Source: JADLHS01 sp964553795 (GTDB lineage: Bacteria > Verrucomicrobiota > Verrucomicrobiia > Limisphaerales > JADLHS01). From it: DNA of 64,000 nucleotides. Under the pieces are notes generated by a model. It ran no database searches and was not told the DNA's origin. It saw only the letters and a program-made list of their open reading frames with translations. This document shows positions 31,201 to 39,616 of this stretch, piece after piece. Each line of letters starts with the position of its first letter. The first letter of the stretch is position 1. Both the position numbers and the translations under genes were made by a program. The stretch spans positions 22,227-86,226 of the forward strand of contig CAZKMR010000007.1 of the NCBI GenBank assembly GCA_964553795.1, written 5' to 3'.

Positions 31201-34200
31201 TCCGCGACCTTAATTTGTTCAATTTTCAGTGCGTTTCTCGGATAGGTAATGCCCGTCAGCACTGCTGGTTCAACCAGCACGGGCAACACCGCACCTTTGC
31301 GCGCCTGCCAACGAATCTTGGCCGTCGCAAAAGCGAATTCTTCTTCCACGCGAATCTGCTGACTCACTTGTTCGACCGAAGTCTGGCCTGAACTGCGCCC
31401 GGACTGAGTCGTACCACAACCCGCTCCCAACCAGATCAACGACCCGATGAGCACCGCGGCAATCGCTGGCGAACCGCGGCCTTCGGATTCAACGGGGCGC
31501 CGGGGCATCGCCCACAAACGCCGCAGCGCCGGAATCAACACTTGCACGAGTAGGAACGTTCCGACCACCAGGAGAAACCAATTCGCACCGTTCGCCGTCC
31601 GCAATGCTGCCCATGCCAGCAGCAACCAGCCCAGCGGCATCGCCACGAACTTTGTCGCGGCATCCGACCGTAGCCAGCCGTAAATCCAAACAGCAAAACC
31701 CAATACCACCAGCAATCCCGCGCCACGCCAACCGATTACCGAAACGGATTCCGCCCGGTTCTCCACTTCCACTTCGAGCGCCGTTCCGGCTTGCTGCACC
31801 GGCGTGAGAATCGTGACTTCCTCCGGCGGATAACCGCGATACGCACTGGCCCGATCAGCCAATCGCGCTCCGAAAACGAGCGCCAGCCCCAACGCCGCCA
31901 AACCGCACGCTGTCCCTAGCGTGTGGCGAAGACTGAACTTGTAAACACCTTGTCCCGCCGCCCAACGCCAGGCGACTAATGCGATCACCACCAGCCCCAC
32001 AATTATCACCGCCATGGTCATGTGCCGGCGCTCCGCGAACAGGCGCGTCAGTTGCGCAAAGCCGGACACATCCAACGTGCCGCCAACCGGAGGCAGCGAA
32101 CCTTTCACAAAGCGCAATTGTTGTCCCGCGTCCGGTTCGAGTCTCCATTCCGCCAGCATCACCGGCGCGGCCACCACCGGCGCAGCGACCGTGACGCGTG
32201 ATGCGCCCGCCGCCGATTTCGAGGCCAGCTTGAGTTCTAGTTTCAAGATCGCGTTCGGATCGGCCCGCTGGGGCAGCGGAATCAGATTCGTGTTCTGGTC
32301 TTTCACCGGCACCACCGGCGCACCATCCACAATCGCGGACCAAAGCTCCACTCCGGCGGGCAGCGCGAGCCGGAAATTCGGATTACCCCGGTTCTTTACG
32401 AAATAAGTCACATCGCTCAATACCTGACCCTCCTTGGAAATTCGCGTCACGAGCACCGCCCGATCCACCACTTGATCCAGCGATTTGCCCTGCTCCAATG
32501 GGCTAAGCGCCAGTCGCAGATTGAACGGACGCGCTGTGTAGCGATAGGCCGCGAGAATCGGGGCATCAAAAAACAACCGATACTCTGCCGGCACTTCGCC
32601 GGGCTCCAGCGCGAGCAACCCCGGCGACAAATCCACCGGCTTCACTTGAAACTGATACGCGCTGATAACAAGGGTATGACCGGATTCAGATTGCGCATCG
32701 CTGGGCCGCGCGCCGGTGAACGCCAACGTTTCACCCTGCGATTTGAACGGGCGTTCGTACGTCGCCAGCAACGTGTAGGCGCCCGCGACCGGCGAATGCA
32801 ATTGCACCAGGAATCCATTCGTCGTCCGCTGCCAATTACGCACATCTTTCCCGGTGAACTCCACGTTGCCGTATTCGTCCGAGAGTTCGACGCGGAACAC
32901 CGCTGTGGGCGCGCCGGAAATCACATAGTTCATCACGCTGCTGCCGTAAGCCACGCCTTCGCCGATGGAAAACAGATGAAACACATCCGCCTGCACCGTT
33001 TGCGGCAATCGCTCCACTAACATTGTCGCCAACCAGCCGGGTTCGCTCAGCCGGAACGCGGCTTGCAGATTGTTCACCTTGCGCGGAAAAAATGCCGTGG
33101 CGATCTCGGTCAAACCCGATGTGCGCTCGGGCGCAAGCCGAAAGCCTGCGTCGGCGGAAATTCCCACGTTGCCGCGAACGGACTTCGCTCGCGCCACTTC
33201 GAGGCGCGGCAAAACCCAACTCGGTTCCCCCAGCGCTTTGTTCCGTTCGAGTCGCAAGGAAATCACCTGCCGCCCGGAAACCGGTTGGCCATAAACCAGC
33301 CGCAACTCGGCTGTGGCTTCCGCATCCGCCTCGCGCAGAAAATAATCATTCATGCCGGGCACATTAAGCCGCGCCACGGCGTAGCCCTTGGGCACGCGCA
33401 ACAGCAATTCGCGCAACGGTGCTTCGCGCACGTCGAGTTCGATTTCCGCCTCGATCACCAGTTCACTTTGACCCAGATGATAAAGCAGCACTTCGGAAAC
33501 GGTGAGTTCCGGCTGAATTTGACCCGCCTGCACGCGCAATGCGTAGTCCGCGCTGGAAAACCGATACGCAAAGCGTTGGCTGCCGGTCAGACGCAATACG
33601 GCGCGACTCGCCTCCGGCTCCGGAAATTGCTCGGGCGAAATCTGCGAGAGCCCGCTGGCTTGCGCGATTTCCAGTCGCACCGCGCCTTCATTCACAACAC
33701 GAACGTAGCCGGCGAACCGCGTCACGCCCTCAGGTTGCAACCGCATCGCTTCTGTCGTTTGCGGGAACGCGCCCAGCGGCGTTTGCAGATGGACTTGCAG
33801 AGCGAACGTCTCTTTCTGCGGCTGATTCAATTGCACTACCAACCGCCGGTCTATCGAATCCGCCATCGGCTCGACGCGCCAGGCCAACACCTGCTCGCCT
33901 GCCACACGCGTCACTTCACCCGCGCCGCGCAAGACCAGTGTGACGCGATTCAACTCGCCTTGCATCACTTTGAAATCCAGCAACGCCGCCTGCCGCATCA
34001 GCCCCGGACTAATGCTGATTTGGGACAGCATTTCCGCCGCGAAGAACAGTTTTCCCTCTTCAGCGCGACGCGCCTCTTTCCAGGCCAGCTTCACCACGCC
34101 GTCCGCCGGCAGATAACTCAAGAACTCGCTGCCCTTTCGTTCCGGTCGCGCGGCGCCCGCAAATTCAAACTCCGTTTCCGCCACCAACCCTTGCAATGTG

Positions 34201-34610
34201 ATCGGTTGCACCGCGCTGGGGGCGACACGAAAATCAATCGAACTCCAATTGCCCGTCTGTTTCACGGCGGCGGCGAACTTCAAGGTGATGGGAAATTTCC
34301 CGGCCCGCTCGAAGGCCGCCACGTAGCGTCCCTGTTCCGCCCGCAATTGCCAGTGCGAATGTTCCCCAAGCTCCGTGAGCGCCACCGCGCCCGCGAGGAG
34401 TTCCAACCCGCCACCGCTTGCGTCGGTTACTACCGCTGTGGCGCTCAACGTAAAGGAAGCGTGATCAGGTTTAAGATCGCCGATGAGCTGGCAATCTTGC
34501 AGCGTGACGCGCGGCGGTGGGTTGGTTGGCAGCACCGACTCCGCTGTGAGAGTTGAACCGATTGATATCCACACCAGTGCGATAATGGCGCGCTTGAAAA
34601 GTGCTTTCAT
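28224..34610 (-). CDS. Giant exported membrane protein with two beta-rich ectodomains
   Basis: The protein has 2128 residues from the ATG at 34610, preceded by a good ribosome site (AGGAAACTTC-ATG) and followed by a signal peptide. Residues up to about 860 are a long series of beta-strand-rich segments. A cluster of membrane spans at about 865-1065 ends in LIGSLIWLGAGCGTTQSG, which looks like an internal lipobox. A second large beta-rich half follows, then a helical region of TPR character (about 1940-2090) and a last membrane span near 2105. I recognise no catalytic motif. It follows the VWA fusion gene by 98 bases and probably forms one locus with it and the ECF sigma factor. It could be a cell-envelope scaffold. 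Confidence 0.8.
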   Translation of the reverse strand: MKALFKRAIIALVWISIGSTLTAESVLPTNPPPRVTLQDCQLIGDLKPDHASFTLSATAVVTDASGGGLELLAGAVALTELGEHSHWQLRAEQGRYVAAFERAGKFPITLKFAAAVKQTGNWSSIDFRVAPSAVQPITLQGLVAETEFEFAGAARPERKGSEFLSYLPADGVVKLAWKEARRAEEGKLFFAAEMLSQISISPGLMRQAALLDFKVMQGELNRVTLVLRGAGEVTRVAGEQVLAWRVEPMADSIDRRLVVQLNQPQKETFALQVHLQTPLGAFPQTTEAMRLQPEGVTRFAGYVRVVNEGAVRLEIAQASGLSQISPEQFPEPEASRAVLRLTGSQRFAYRFSSADYALRVQAGQIQPELTVSEVLLYHLGQSELVIEAEIELDVREAPLRELLLRVPKGYAVARLNVPGMNDYFLREADAEATAELRLVYGQPVSGRQVISLRLERNKALGEPSWVLPRLEVARAKSVRGNVGISADAGFRLAPERTSGLTEIATAFFPRKVNNLQAAFRLSEPGWLATMLVERLPQTVQADVFHLFSIGEGVAYGSSVMNYVISGAPTAVFRVELSDEYGNVEFTGKDVRNWQRTTNGFLVQLHSPVAGAYTLLATYERPFKSQGETLAFTGARPSDAQSESGHTLVISAYQFQVKPVDLSPGLLALEPGEVPAEYRLFFDAPILAAYRYTARPFNLRLALSPLEQGKSLDQVVDRAVLVTRISKEGQVLSDVTYFVKNRGNPNFRLALPAGVELWSAIVDGAPVVPVKDQNTNLIPLPQRADPNAILKLELKLASKSAAGASRVTVAAPVVAAPVMLAEWRLEPDAGQQLRFVKGSLPPVGGTLDVSGFAQLTRLFAERRHMTMAVIIVGLVVIALVAWRWAAGQGVYKFSLRHTLGTACGLAALGLALVFGARLADRASAYRGYPPEEVTILTPVQQAGTALEVEVENRAESVSVIGWRGAGLLVVLGFAVWIYGWLRSDAATKFVAMPLGWLLLAWAALRTANGANWFLLVVGTFLLVQVLIPALRRLWAMPRRPVESEGRGSPAIAAVLIGSLIWLGAGCGTTQSGRSSGQTSVEQVSQQIRVEEEFAFATAKIRWQARKGAVLPVLVEPAVLTGITYPRNALKIEQIKVAEKFQHQLVAEHAGVFDIEVRYQMQVTKRDSESGFPLPSVCGLVNRLELAVAGLDVDVLSPQAVSVQREFASSNTVATLVLAPVDHAWVGWKPRSRDVKREAAVFYAEISQLYVPAAGVIEGAHRVSIRPAQGELGELIFSVPRGATVTDVVSDAGAEAMVSVWRFDPDARKLRVTLSRPQSRPFTLLVRSQVATGTLPFEQSVGLLTVENAANQIGMLGLATGNEVQLDAVEVTGFTPINLEDFSGEVMKPLATQIAGLTVRRAFRYSDAQATVELKASSVEPDVRVESQITLSLGEDRTVLAANPTVDISRAGIFKLSFVMPAGFDVESISGAALSHWTESRGETGRVITLNLKGKTEGRQQFAISLAGPGVKASRDNGPWVVPQIVLREAGKQQGTLVVVPEQGMQLQAATVEGLSQLDPQRSGIRQKGVLAFRVLQSPWQLALDIEQVDPWIQVTSLQHATVNEAQLKVAANLHYQIENTGLKSLRVWLPENADGVRFSGELMADFLRTSEPVTNGLQLWEVKLERRVIGAYRLQVNYQVLLTEAAPTATLRGVRAADVNLQRGFVTIESGGRVQLGVDATPALQPTEWQSIPRALQQNLPPTAANFAFRLIEPGFELPLRLERHEAVKLLPARVQNVTFTSVISDAGAMLTQARLELFPGDKRLLHVTLPRDARYWFAFVNQNGVWPWREGDAILIPLEQQSRDGKPVTLEIFFSSEVGKREAGALDLELLAPKFDLPLENISWRVHLDEKWRVSDWSGTLQMAEQRVVPTESTLDLQSYLRGEASWQRQKTEAAEQMLAFGNQALEQGNPQQARRAFQSAYGLSTHDNAFNEDARVQLHNLKLQQALVGLNVRQAATAGDPAALGMRWRDLRDGKDLNYTQQDAKEIIASNTADDNAATMRLAEKLIQQQDAAVIPAAAIRANIPQQGRVLTFQRSVAVDRQADLRIALQAETQPQTSGWTRVLILGAAAFLFALLGWAQRTGRQTA

Positions 34611-34708
34611 GAAGTTTCCTTTGCGATGCTGTGCTTCCGTAATCAATGTGACCGACCGGCAATGTCCTTTGCCGTTCCCGACCATGCGTGGCCCGACCCT
34701 TTGCTATT

Positions 34709-37700
34709 TCATTTCCCCGTGAGGCGCTGCGCCTGCCGAATCATTCCTTCCAGTTTCTTTGGACGGGAATCCGCGCCAAATGCTTCCGGCACGCCACGCA
34801 AATATCCGAGCAAGGCATCCGGCGTCACTTCGCTCGCAAAGGGACTCGCCACCAACCATTCCGAAAAAGCACTCGCACCCGCCGCCAACCGCAGGGCCGG
34901 GCTGCTCTGTTCGAGCGCCGGTGCAGCACCCAAATACGGCACGTCCCACGCCTGCTCGCGATACATCGTCGTGCCGGGAACTTTGTAACGCACGCGCACC
35001 GTGGCCAGCGAACCGCTGCCGTTCGGATTGATTTCCACCGCGTAAAGCGCATTGCCCGCCTCTTGCGCGGCGATCTCCGCGGCGTCCACCGTGTTGTCGC
35101 GAAATTGTTCCTTGGTCAATTGATGTTTCGCGTAGCCGATCTGGCGATAACTCGTCACGCGCTGCGGATTGAACTCCACCTGCACCTTCACATCCGATGC
35201 CGCGACCTGCAGCGCGCCGGCGAGTTGCCCGGCAAATTCGCTCGCCGCCGCTTCGGGCGAATTGATGAAGCCATAACGCCCGTCGCCATTGCGCGACAGC
35301 GTTTCCAACAAATCATCGTTGAAGCCTTCCCACCCCACGCCAAAGCAATCGAACGCAATGCCTTGTTGCCGGCTGATCTCGACCTTGCGCTTGAGCGATG
35401 CGGGTTCAACGTCGCCCAGATTCGCCGCGCCATCCGTCAGCAACACGACCCGGTTCATCCCGTTCACCAGGTAATGCCGCGCCGCCGTCTCGTACGCCAG
35501 GTCCAGCGCACCTTCCAGATTCGTGCCGCCTTGGGGCGTGAGACCGCTCACCCGCGTGATCGCTGTGCCGGCTTCATTTCCGGCAATGCCATCCACCACC
35601 AGCCGCGCCGTGCGCGCGAACGTAATCACGCTGAGTTTGTCCTGTGGTTGCAACTGCCCCGACAACACGCGTAATGCTTCTGAAATGATTCGCACGCGAT
35701 CCGCTCGTTCCATCGAACCCGAATTGTCGAGCAACAACACGAGATTCAATGGCCGCCCCGCCGGTCGGCCCAGCGCGGCGGTCTTGAGCGAGAACCGCAG
35801 CAAATCACGATTGTGCGCGAAAGGATACCGGGCCCGTTCCCACGCGAACGCAATCGGCGCGCCCGCGACCGGTTCGGGATCGCGGTAATCAAATGCGTTG
35901 ATGAATTCCTCGCTGCGCACCGACGCTGCATCCGGCATCTGCCCCTGTTCGAGACTTGCCGCCGCCAGCTTGAACGACACGTCGCTGACATTGAGCGAAA
36001 AAGTGGAAAATGCGTTCTCGCTTGTCTGAATCTCGGGCTGCGGAATCGGCGCATTGGTTGCGGGCTTGCGAGTGGGCGCGTCGGACAAATCAACGCCAAC
36101 GGCTTCGCGCAGTTGTTCCAACTCGGCTTTTGCTAGACGAATCTTCTCGTCCTGCTCGACCGCCTGCTTGGTCAATTCCTCAATCCCAAAAGTCGCCAAC
36201 CGATGTTCACGCTCGGACCGCCACTGCTTGTAGGCTCCTGCCACGGCGTTGGCAATTTTTGCAGCCTCTTCCGGCTCATCGCTTCGGACGTGAATGTCAA
36301 CCATCGTAGTGTTCGGGACATTCTTTACGTCCAACCGTTGTCGTAATAATGCAATCGCGTCGGTTTTCTTCAGCGCCGTTCCCTTCTGATTCGCCCAAGC
36401 TTTGTCCAATTCCAAAAGGGTCACCACATTGCTCAGCACCACCTCAGATTGGATCGTATTGATATCCGTCCCTAGGAAATAGGGGTCGTAGGGATTCATT
36501 CGCGCGCTGTTCCCCGCCAATTCCTCGATGTCCGACTTGTTGCGCTCAACTTTGAGTCGAGCCACTCGCTCGACCTTGCCGGTCACCACGTCACGCAGCT
36601 TTCCCAAAGCTCCTTTTTGGGGTTCAATGCCCGTCTCCGCGCTTTCGATAATCTCAACCCGCGCCGACTTCGGCAGACTTAAATCCGTCCGCTCAGTATT
36701 GATCTTGCGCGTCAGCAAGCGGCGATAATCCGTCAGGTCTTCCAATTCCCTTTTCTTTTCTGCATAAAGCCGCTGTTCGTCAGCCACGAACTCCGATTCC
36801 CGCAATTGGCGCCGCATCTCCTCGGTTCGAGCAGGCACTTTCGCGTCGCTTCGCACTCCGCCAACCAGCAGTCCATCCGCCGCTTGTGGTGGCTGCTTCG
36901 GAGCGCCCGCGGTGAATAGTTGTCCCAAGACAGGTTTGCCTCCGTAGGTGGGCACTTCCGCCGCGCCACCGCTCACAGTAGTTACCGTGCCACCAGCGAG
37001 AACATCGATGCGACTCTCGGAAGCCCGCAGTCCGGAATCAGCGAGATTCTCGCTGCGCTTCGCAGGAGGGGCTTTGGTGAACTTTGCATTGACGCTAATT
37101 GTCGGCGGCTGAGCGGCTGACGCATCGTCGAAAAAGTTATTGTCTGCGATATCGAGTTCGCTCGTTGGCTTATCGGCGAATGCAAAGTTATCCGTTGCCG
37201 GGCCTGATAAGGTAATCCCTTTCTGACGCGTCTCAGTAGTCACTTGTGCAGTGCTCGCAATTCCAGGTAATCCCAGGGTTGATTCAGAGCTGGTGACACC
37301 CAGATTTGCATCCTTGCCCAAGTCGGTGGCTTGCTCCTTTCCGCTGGAGCGTCCGCTGACGTTAACCCGGGGAATCACAGAACTCTGCCCGCCGCCGCCA
37401 CCGCCACCGCCCGCGCTGCCTTGGGGTGCCAGGAAACCACGCCTTGTCTCCTCGCCAAGGTTGTTTGGTGGCAACGCGCCCGCGTCGGCCAAACTTTGGT
37501 AAAATCGATCCGTATCCAAACTAAAAGTGCGAGCCTCCAACTTCACGCCTTCACCGCGCGAAGCGTCCTGACCGGGCGCCGGTTCAAAGGCCAATCCAGT
37601 CGCCGGATCAATCGCCGGATTTCGATTCCGGTCCACATACAAATCAGAAGTTTCAGCAGGCGCGCCAGTTGTTGGCAACACGCCGTAGGCATAGCGACCG

Positions 37701-38608
37701 ACAAACGCATTGGTATGCGATTGGGGCGACGCTGGTAGACTTAGAACGCCCGCCCACTCCGGCTCCACTGTCGACGGCTCTGTTTGTGTGACCTCGGTTT
37801 TCCGCGCGCCCTCACCACGCGCCCAATAGGTGGGCGAGTCGGCCTCCGTCCCGAAACGAACTGGCGCGCGCCCCATGCTATCTATCGCTCCGCCGCCTCG
37901 CCCGCCGGCGAACCATTGCCCTGCTGTGGCTTCTGGCTCCGGCAAAACGATCGTTGTCGCCGATTGGCCCGGGCGAGAAACGCTAACCACCGACGCGGCT
38001 TCACCCGCGAAGTCCGGCGGATTCATTGGCAATTCATTGAGCATAGCTCCGCTATGCACCGCGCCAGCGGCCAATTCACTTGTCGCTACCGAAAAGCCCA
38101 AACTGGAACGGCTACGAAATTGAACTTGTTCCTCACCGCGCTCCAACGCCTCGTCAACAACCAGTCGCGCCGCTTCTTGCGGCAAGGCTGCCAGTCTCGC
38201 CGACCGACTCTTCCCCTTGCTCAACGCGGGCAATAACAGCATCGCCAGCGACCCGCAAATCACGACCACCGCAGCGACTGCGACCAGCATTCGCGTGCGA
38301 TCGCGGCGCGCGGCGGCAAACTCCGGTGGTTTAATCGTCTTGAAATGCGCCAGCAACTTTTCGCGCCGCTCCGCCGATAATTGTCGTGGTGCCGTTGGCT
38401 CAACGACGGGTTCTGCCGTGCTCTTCACCGCCTCGCGTACCAAACCCACCGTGCGATGCAACCGTGCGAACATCTGGGCCAGTTCCGCGTCCTGTTCCAT
38501 CGCCCGATGCAGCGCGGCGGTTTCCTCGGCCGACAACTCCCCCAGCAACAACGCCGTCAGACGTTGCTCCAGTTCATCGCGAGGAGATTTGGGAGTTTCA
38601 GGGTTCAT
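34709..38608 (-). CDS. Anti-sigma-like / Wzz-like / VWA domain fusion protein
   Basis: The protein has 1299 residues. The N-terminus (ALLLGELSAEETAALHRAME) resembles the cytoplasmic zinc-free anti-sigma domain found before VWA proteins. One membrane span lies at about 103-127. A long low-complexity region with a poly-Gly run near 400 follows. Residues about 590-840 contain coiled coils and a chain-length-determinant-like segment (FLGTDINTIQSEVVLSNVV). From about 860 it is a YfbK-type protein: VWA N-terminal domain, VWA domain with an intact MIDAS (DNSGS near 960, the Thr of GGTN, then DGAANLGD near 1060) and a C-terminal DUF3520-like part. The gene overlaps the 69-residue ORF, downstream of the ECF sigma gene. 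Confidence 0.85.
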   Translation of the reverse strand: MNPETPKSPRDELEQRLTALLLGELSAEETAALHRAMEQDAELAQMFARLHRTVGLVREAVKSTAEPVVEPTAPRQLSAERREKLLAHFKTIKPPEFAAARRDRTRMLVAVAAVVVICGSLAMLLLPALSKGKSRSARLAALPQEAARLVVDEALERGEEQVQFRSRSSLGFSVATSELAAGAVHSGAMLNELPMNPPDFAGEAASVVSVSRPGQSATTIVLPEPEATAGQWFAGGRGGGAIDSMGRAPVRFGTEADSPTYWARGEGARKTEVTQTEPSTVEPEWAGVLSLPASPQSHTNAFVGRYAYGVLPTTGAPAETSDLYVDRNRNPAIDPATGLAFEPAPGQDASRGEGVKLEARTFSLDTDRFYQSLADAGALPPNNLGEETRRGFLAPQGSAGGGGGGGGQSSVIPRVNVSGRSSGKEQATDLGKDANLGVTSSESTLGLPGIASTAQVTTETRQKGITLSGPATDNFAFADKPTSELDIADNNFFDDASAAQPPTISVNAKFTKAPPAKRSENLADSGLRASESRIDVLAGGTVTTVSGGAAEVPTYGGKPVLGQLFTAGAPKQPPQAADGLLVGGVRSDAKVPARTEEMRRQLRESEFVADEQRLYAEKKRELEDLTDYRRLLTRKINTERTDLSLPKSARVEIIESAETGIEPQKGALGKLRDVVTGKVERVARLKVERNKSDIEELAGNSARMNPYDPYFLGTDINTIQSEVVLSNVVTLLELDKAWANQKGTALKKTDAIALLRQRLDVKNVPNTTMVDIHVRSDEPEEAAKIANAVAGAYKQWRSEREHRLATFGIEELTKQAVEQDEKIRLAKAELEQLREAVGVDLSDAPTRKPATNAPIPQPEIQTSENAFSTFSLNVSDVSFKLAAASLEQGQMPDAASVRSEEFINAFDYRDPEPVAGAPIAFAWERARYPFAHNRDLLRFSLKTAALGRPAGRPLNLVLLLDNSGSMERADRVRIISEALRVLSGQLQPQDKLSVITFARTARLVVDGIAGNEAGTAITRVSGLTPQGGTNLEGALDLAYETAARHYLVNGMNRVVLLTDGAANLGDVEPASLKRKVEISRQQGIAFDCFGVGWEGFNDDLLETLSRNGDGRYGFINSPEAAASEFAGQLAGALQVAASDVKVQVEFNPQRVTSYRQIGYAKHQLTKEQFRDNTVDAAEIAAQEAGNALYAVEINPNGSGSLATVRVRYKVPGTTMYREQAWDVPYLGAAPALEQSSPALRLAAGASAFSEWLVASPFASEVTPDALLGYLRGVPEAFGADSRPKKLEGMIRQAQRLTGK

Positions 38609-38807
38609 GGCAGTTTCGCTTGAAATGAGACGCGTTGTCCGTTTGCCAATTCTTCCGGTCCACCGCAGCCGAACGCGCCACGTCGCTATTGGGTTCAGCA
38701 GACATCGCGACGTCTAATGCGTCTTTGTTCTGAGCACCGATGACCGTCGCCGCCATCAGCAGGTCCAATTCGGGCAATGGTTGGCGCCGCGCGAATTCCG
38801 GATTCAT
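38598..38807 (-). CDS. 69-residue linker ORF between ECF sigma factor and VWA gene
   Basis: This encodes 69 residues. Its ATG overlaps the TGA of the ECF sigma gene (ATGA), and its end overlaps the first 11 bases of the VWA gene, so three genes are chained by overlaps. The N-terminal half (RRQPLPELDLLMAATVIGAQ) has a helical, mildly hydrophobic stretch, and the rest is polar. I do not recognise it. The coupling suggests that it is real and contributes to control of the sigma factor or to its stoichiometry with the VWA protein; this is inference. Confidence 0.6.
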   Translation of the reverse strand: MNPEFARRQPLPELDLLMAATVIGAQNKDALDVAMSAEPNSDVARSAAVDRKNWQTDNASHFKRNCHEP

Positions 38808-39361
38808 GGCGCACCTCCGGTTTTCGCCAACTCGGCGGCGACCGTTTTCAACGCGTGATGCAACAAGTAACCCACGTGTCCGACCTTGAGTCCGGTGCGC
38901 GCGCTGATTTCCTTGTACGACAAGTCCTCGTGGAACTTTAACCGGATCAATTCCCGGCTGCGCTCGTCCAGGCTCTCCAGGCTCAATCGCACCAATCCGA
39001 TGCCTTCCCAACGCGCGATCTGTTCATCCGGCATCAGCATGGGATCAGGGGCTTCCAGTTCCGGCGCGGCTTCGCCCGCCGCGCTTCCCTGGAGTGAAAT
39101 CACGCGCGCTGAGTTTCGCCGGTGATTCAACGCGAGATTGTGCACGGTTCGATACAACCACCGGCGCGGCTCGCGCACTTGCTCGAATTGACTGTGCAAC
39201 TTCATGAATGCTTCCTGAACAATGTCCTCGGCCAGAGCGGCGTCACCGGTCAGACGCGACGCGTAAGCCAATAGCGGCCCCTCCAGCGCGTGAAACACGT
39301 CGGCAATCGTCCCGCACCCGGGCGATTCGGGGCTGGCGTCTTCTGGTCGTATTACGGCCAT
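38804..39361 (-). CDS. ECF-type RNA polymerase sigma factor
   Basis: The protein has 185 residues from the ATG at 39361, which has GGGGAG nine bases upstream; an ATG at 39400 gives 13 more residues. Region 2 is clear (AEDIVQEAFMKLHSQF, then RWLYRTVHNLALNHRR) and region 4 is a helix-turn-helix (LSYKEISARTGLKVGHVGYL). It should direct RNA polymerase to a small set of promoters. The protein encoded two genes downstream has an anti-sigma-like cytoplasmic N-terminus on a membrane anchor, so it is the likely regulator. Binding to that partner is inferred from gene order. Confidence 0.9.
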   Translation of the reverse strand: MAVIRPEDASPESPGCGTIADVFHALEGPLLAYASRLTGDAALAEDIVQEAFMKLHSQFEQVREPRRWLYRTVHNLALNHRRNSARVISLQGSAAGEAAPELEAPDPMLMPDEQIARWEGIGLVRLSLESLDERSRELIRLKFHEDLSYKEISARTGLKVGHVGYLLHHALKTVAAELAKTGGAP

Positions 39362-39616
39362 GCTGGGTTGCTCCCCATGATGATTCCTGCGTCGTGCCAT
39401 CCTTCCGGTTTACGAGTCGGGCGAGGACATGTCCTGCCTATACGACACCGCGCGGCACGATTTCTTAGACGGAATGAGGATTGGTTTGCCCCTTTTGACC
39501 TGAAAAGGGAAGTCCGCGTTAAAAACTCGAGGAATTACCCGAGAACCCCGATGGGAATCGAGGAACCGCAAACGATGACGGTGAGAAATAAGCTGGTTGC
39601 GAACAACTAATCGCAA

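Noticed and set aside
33063..34556. Long open frame (497 codons) on the plus strand
   Set aside because: It is antisense to the giant membrane protein, has a His/Arg/Gln-rich composition typical of reverse-complement frames in GC-rich genes, and shows no motif.
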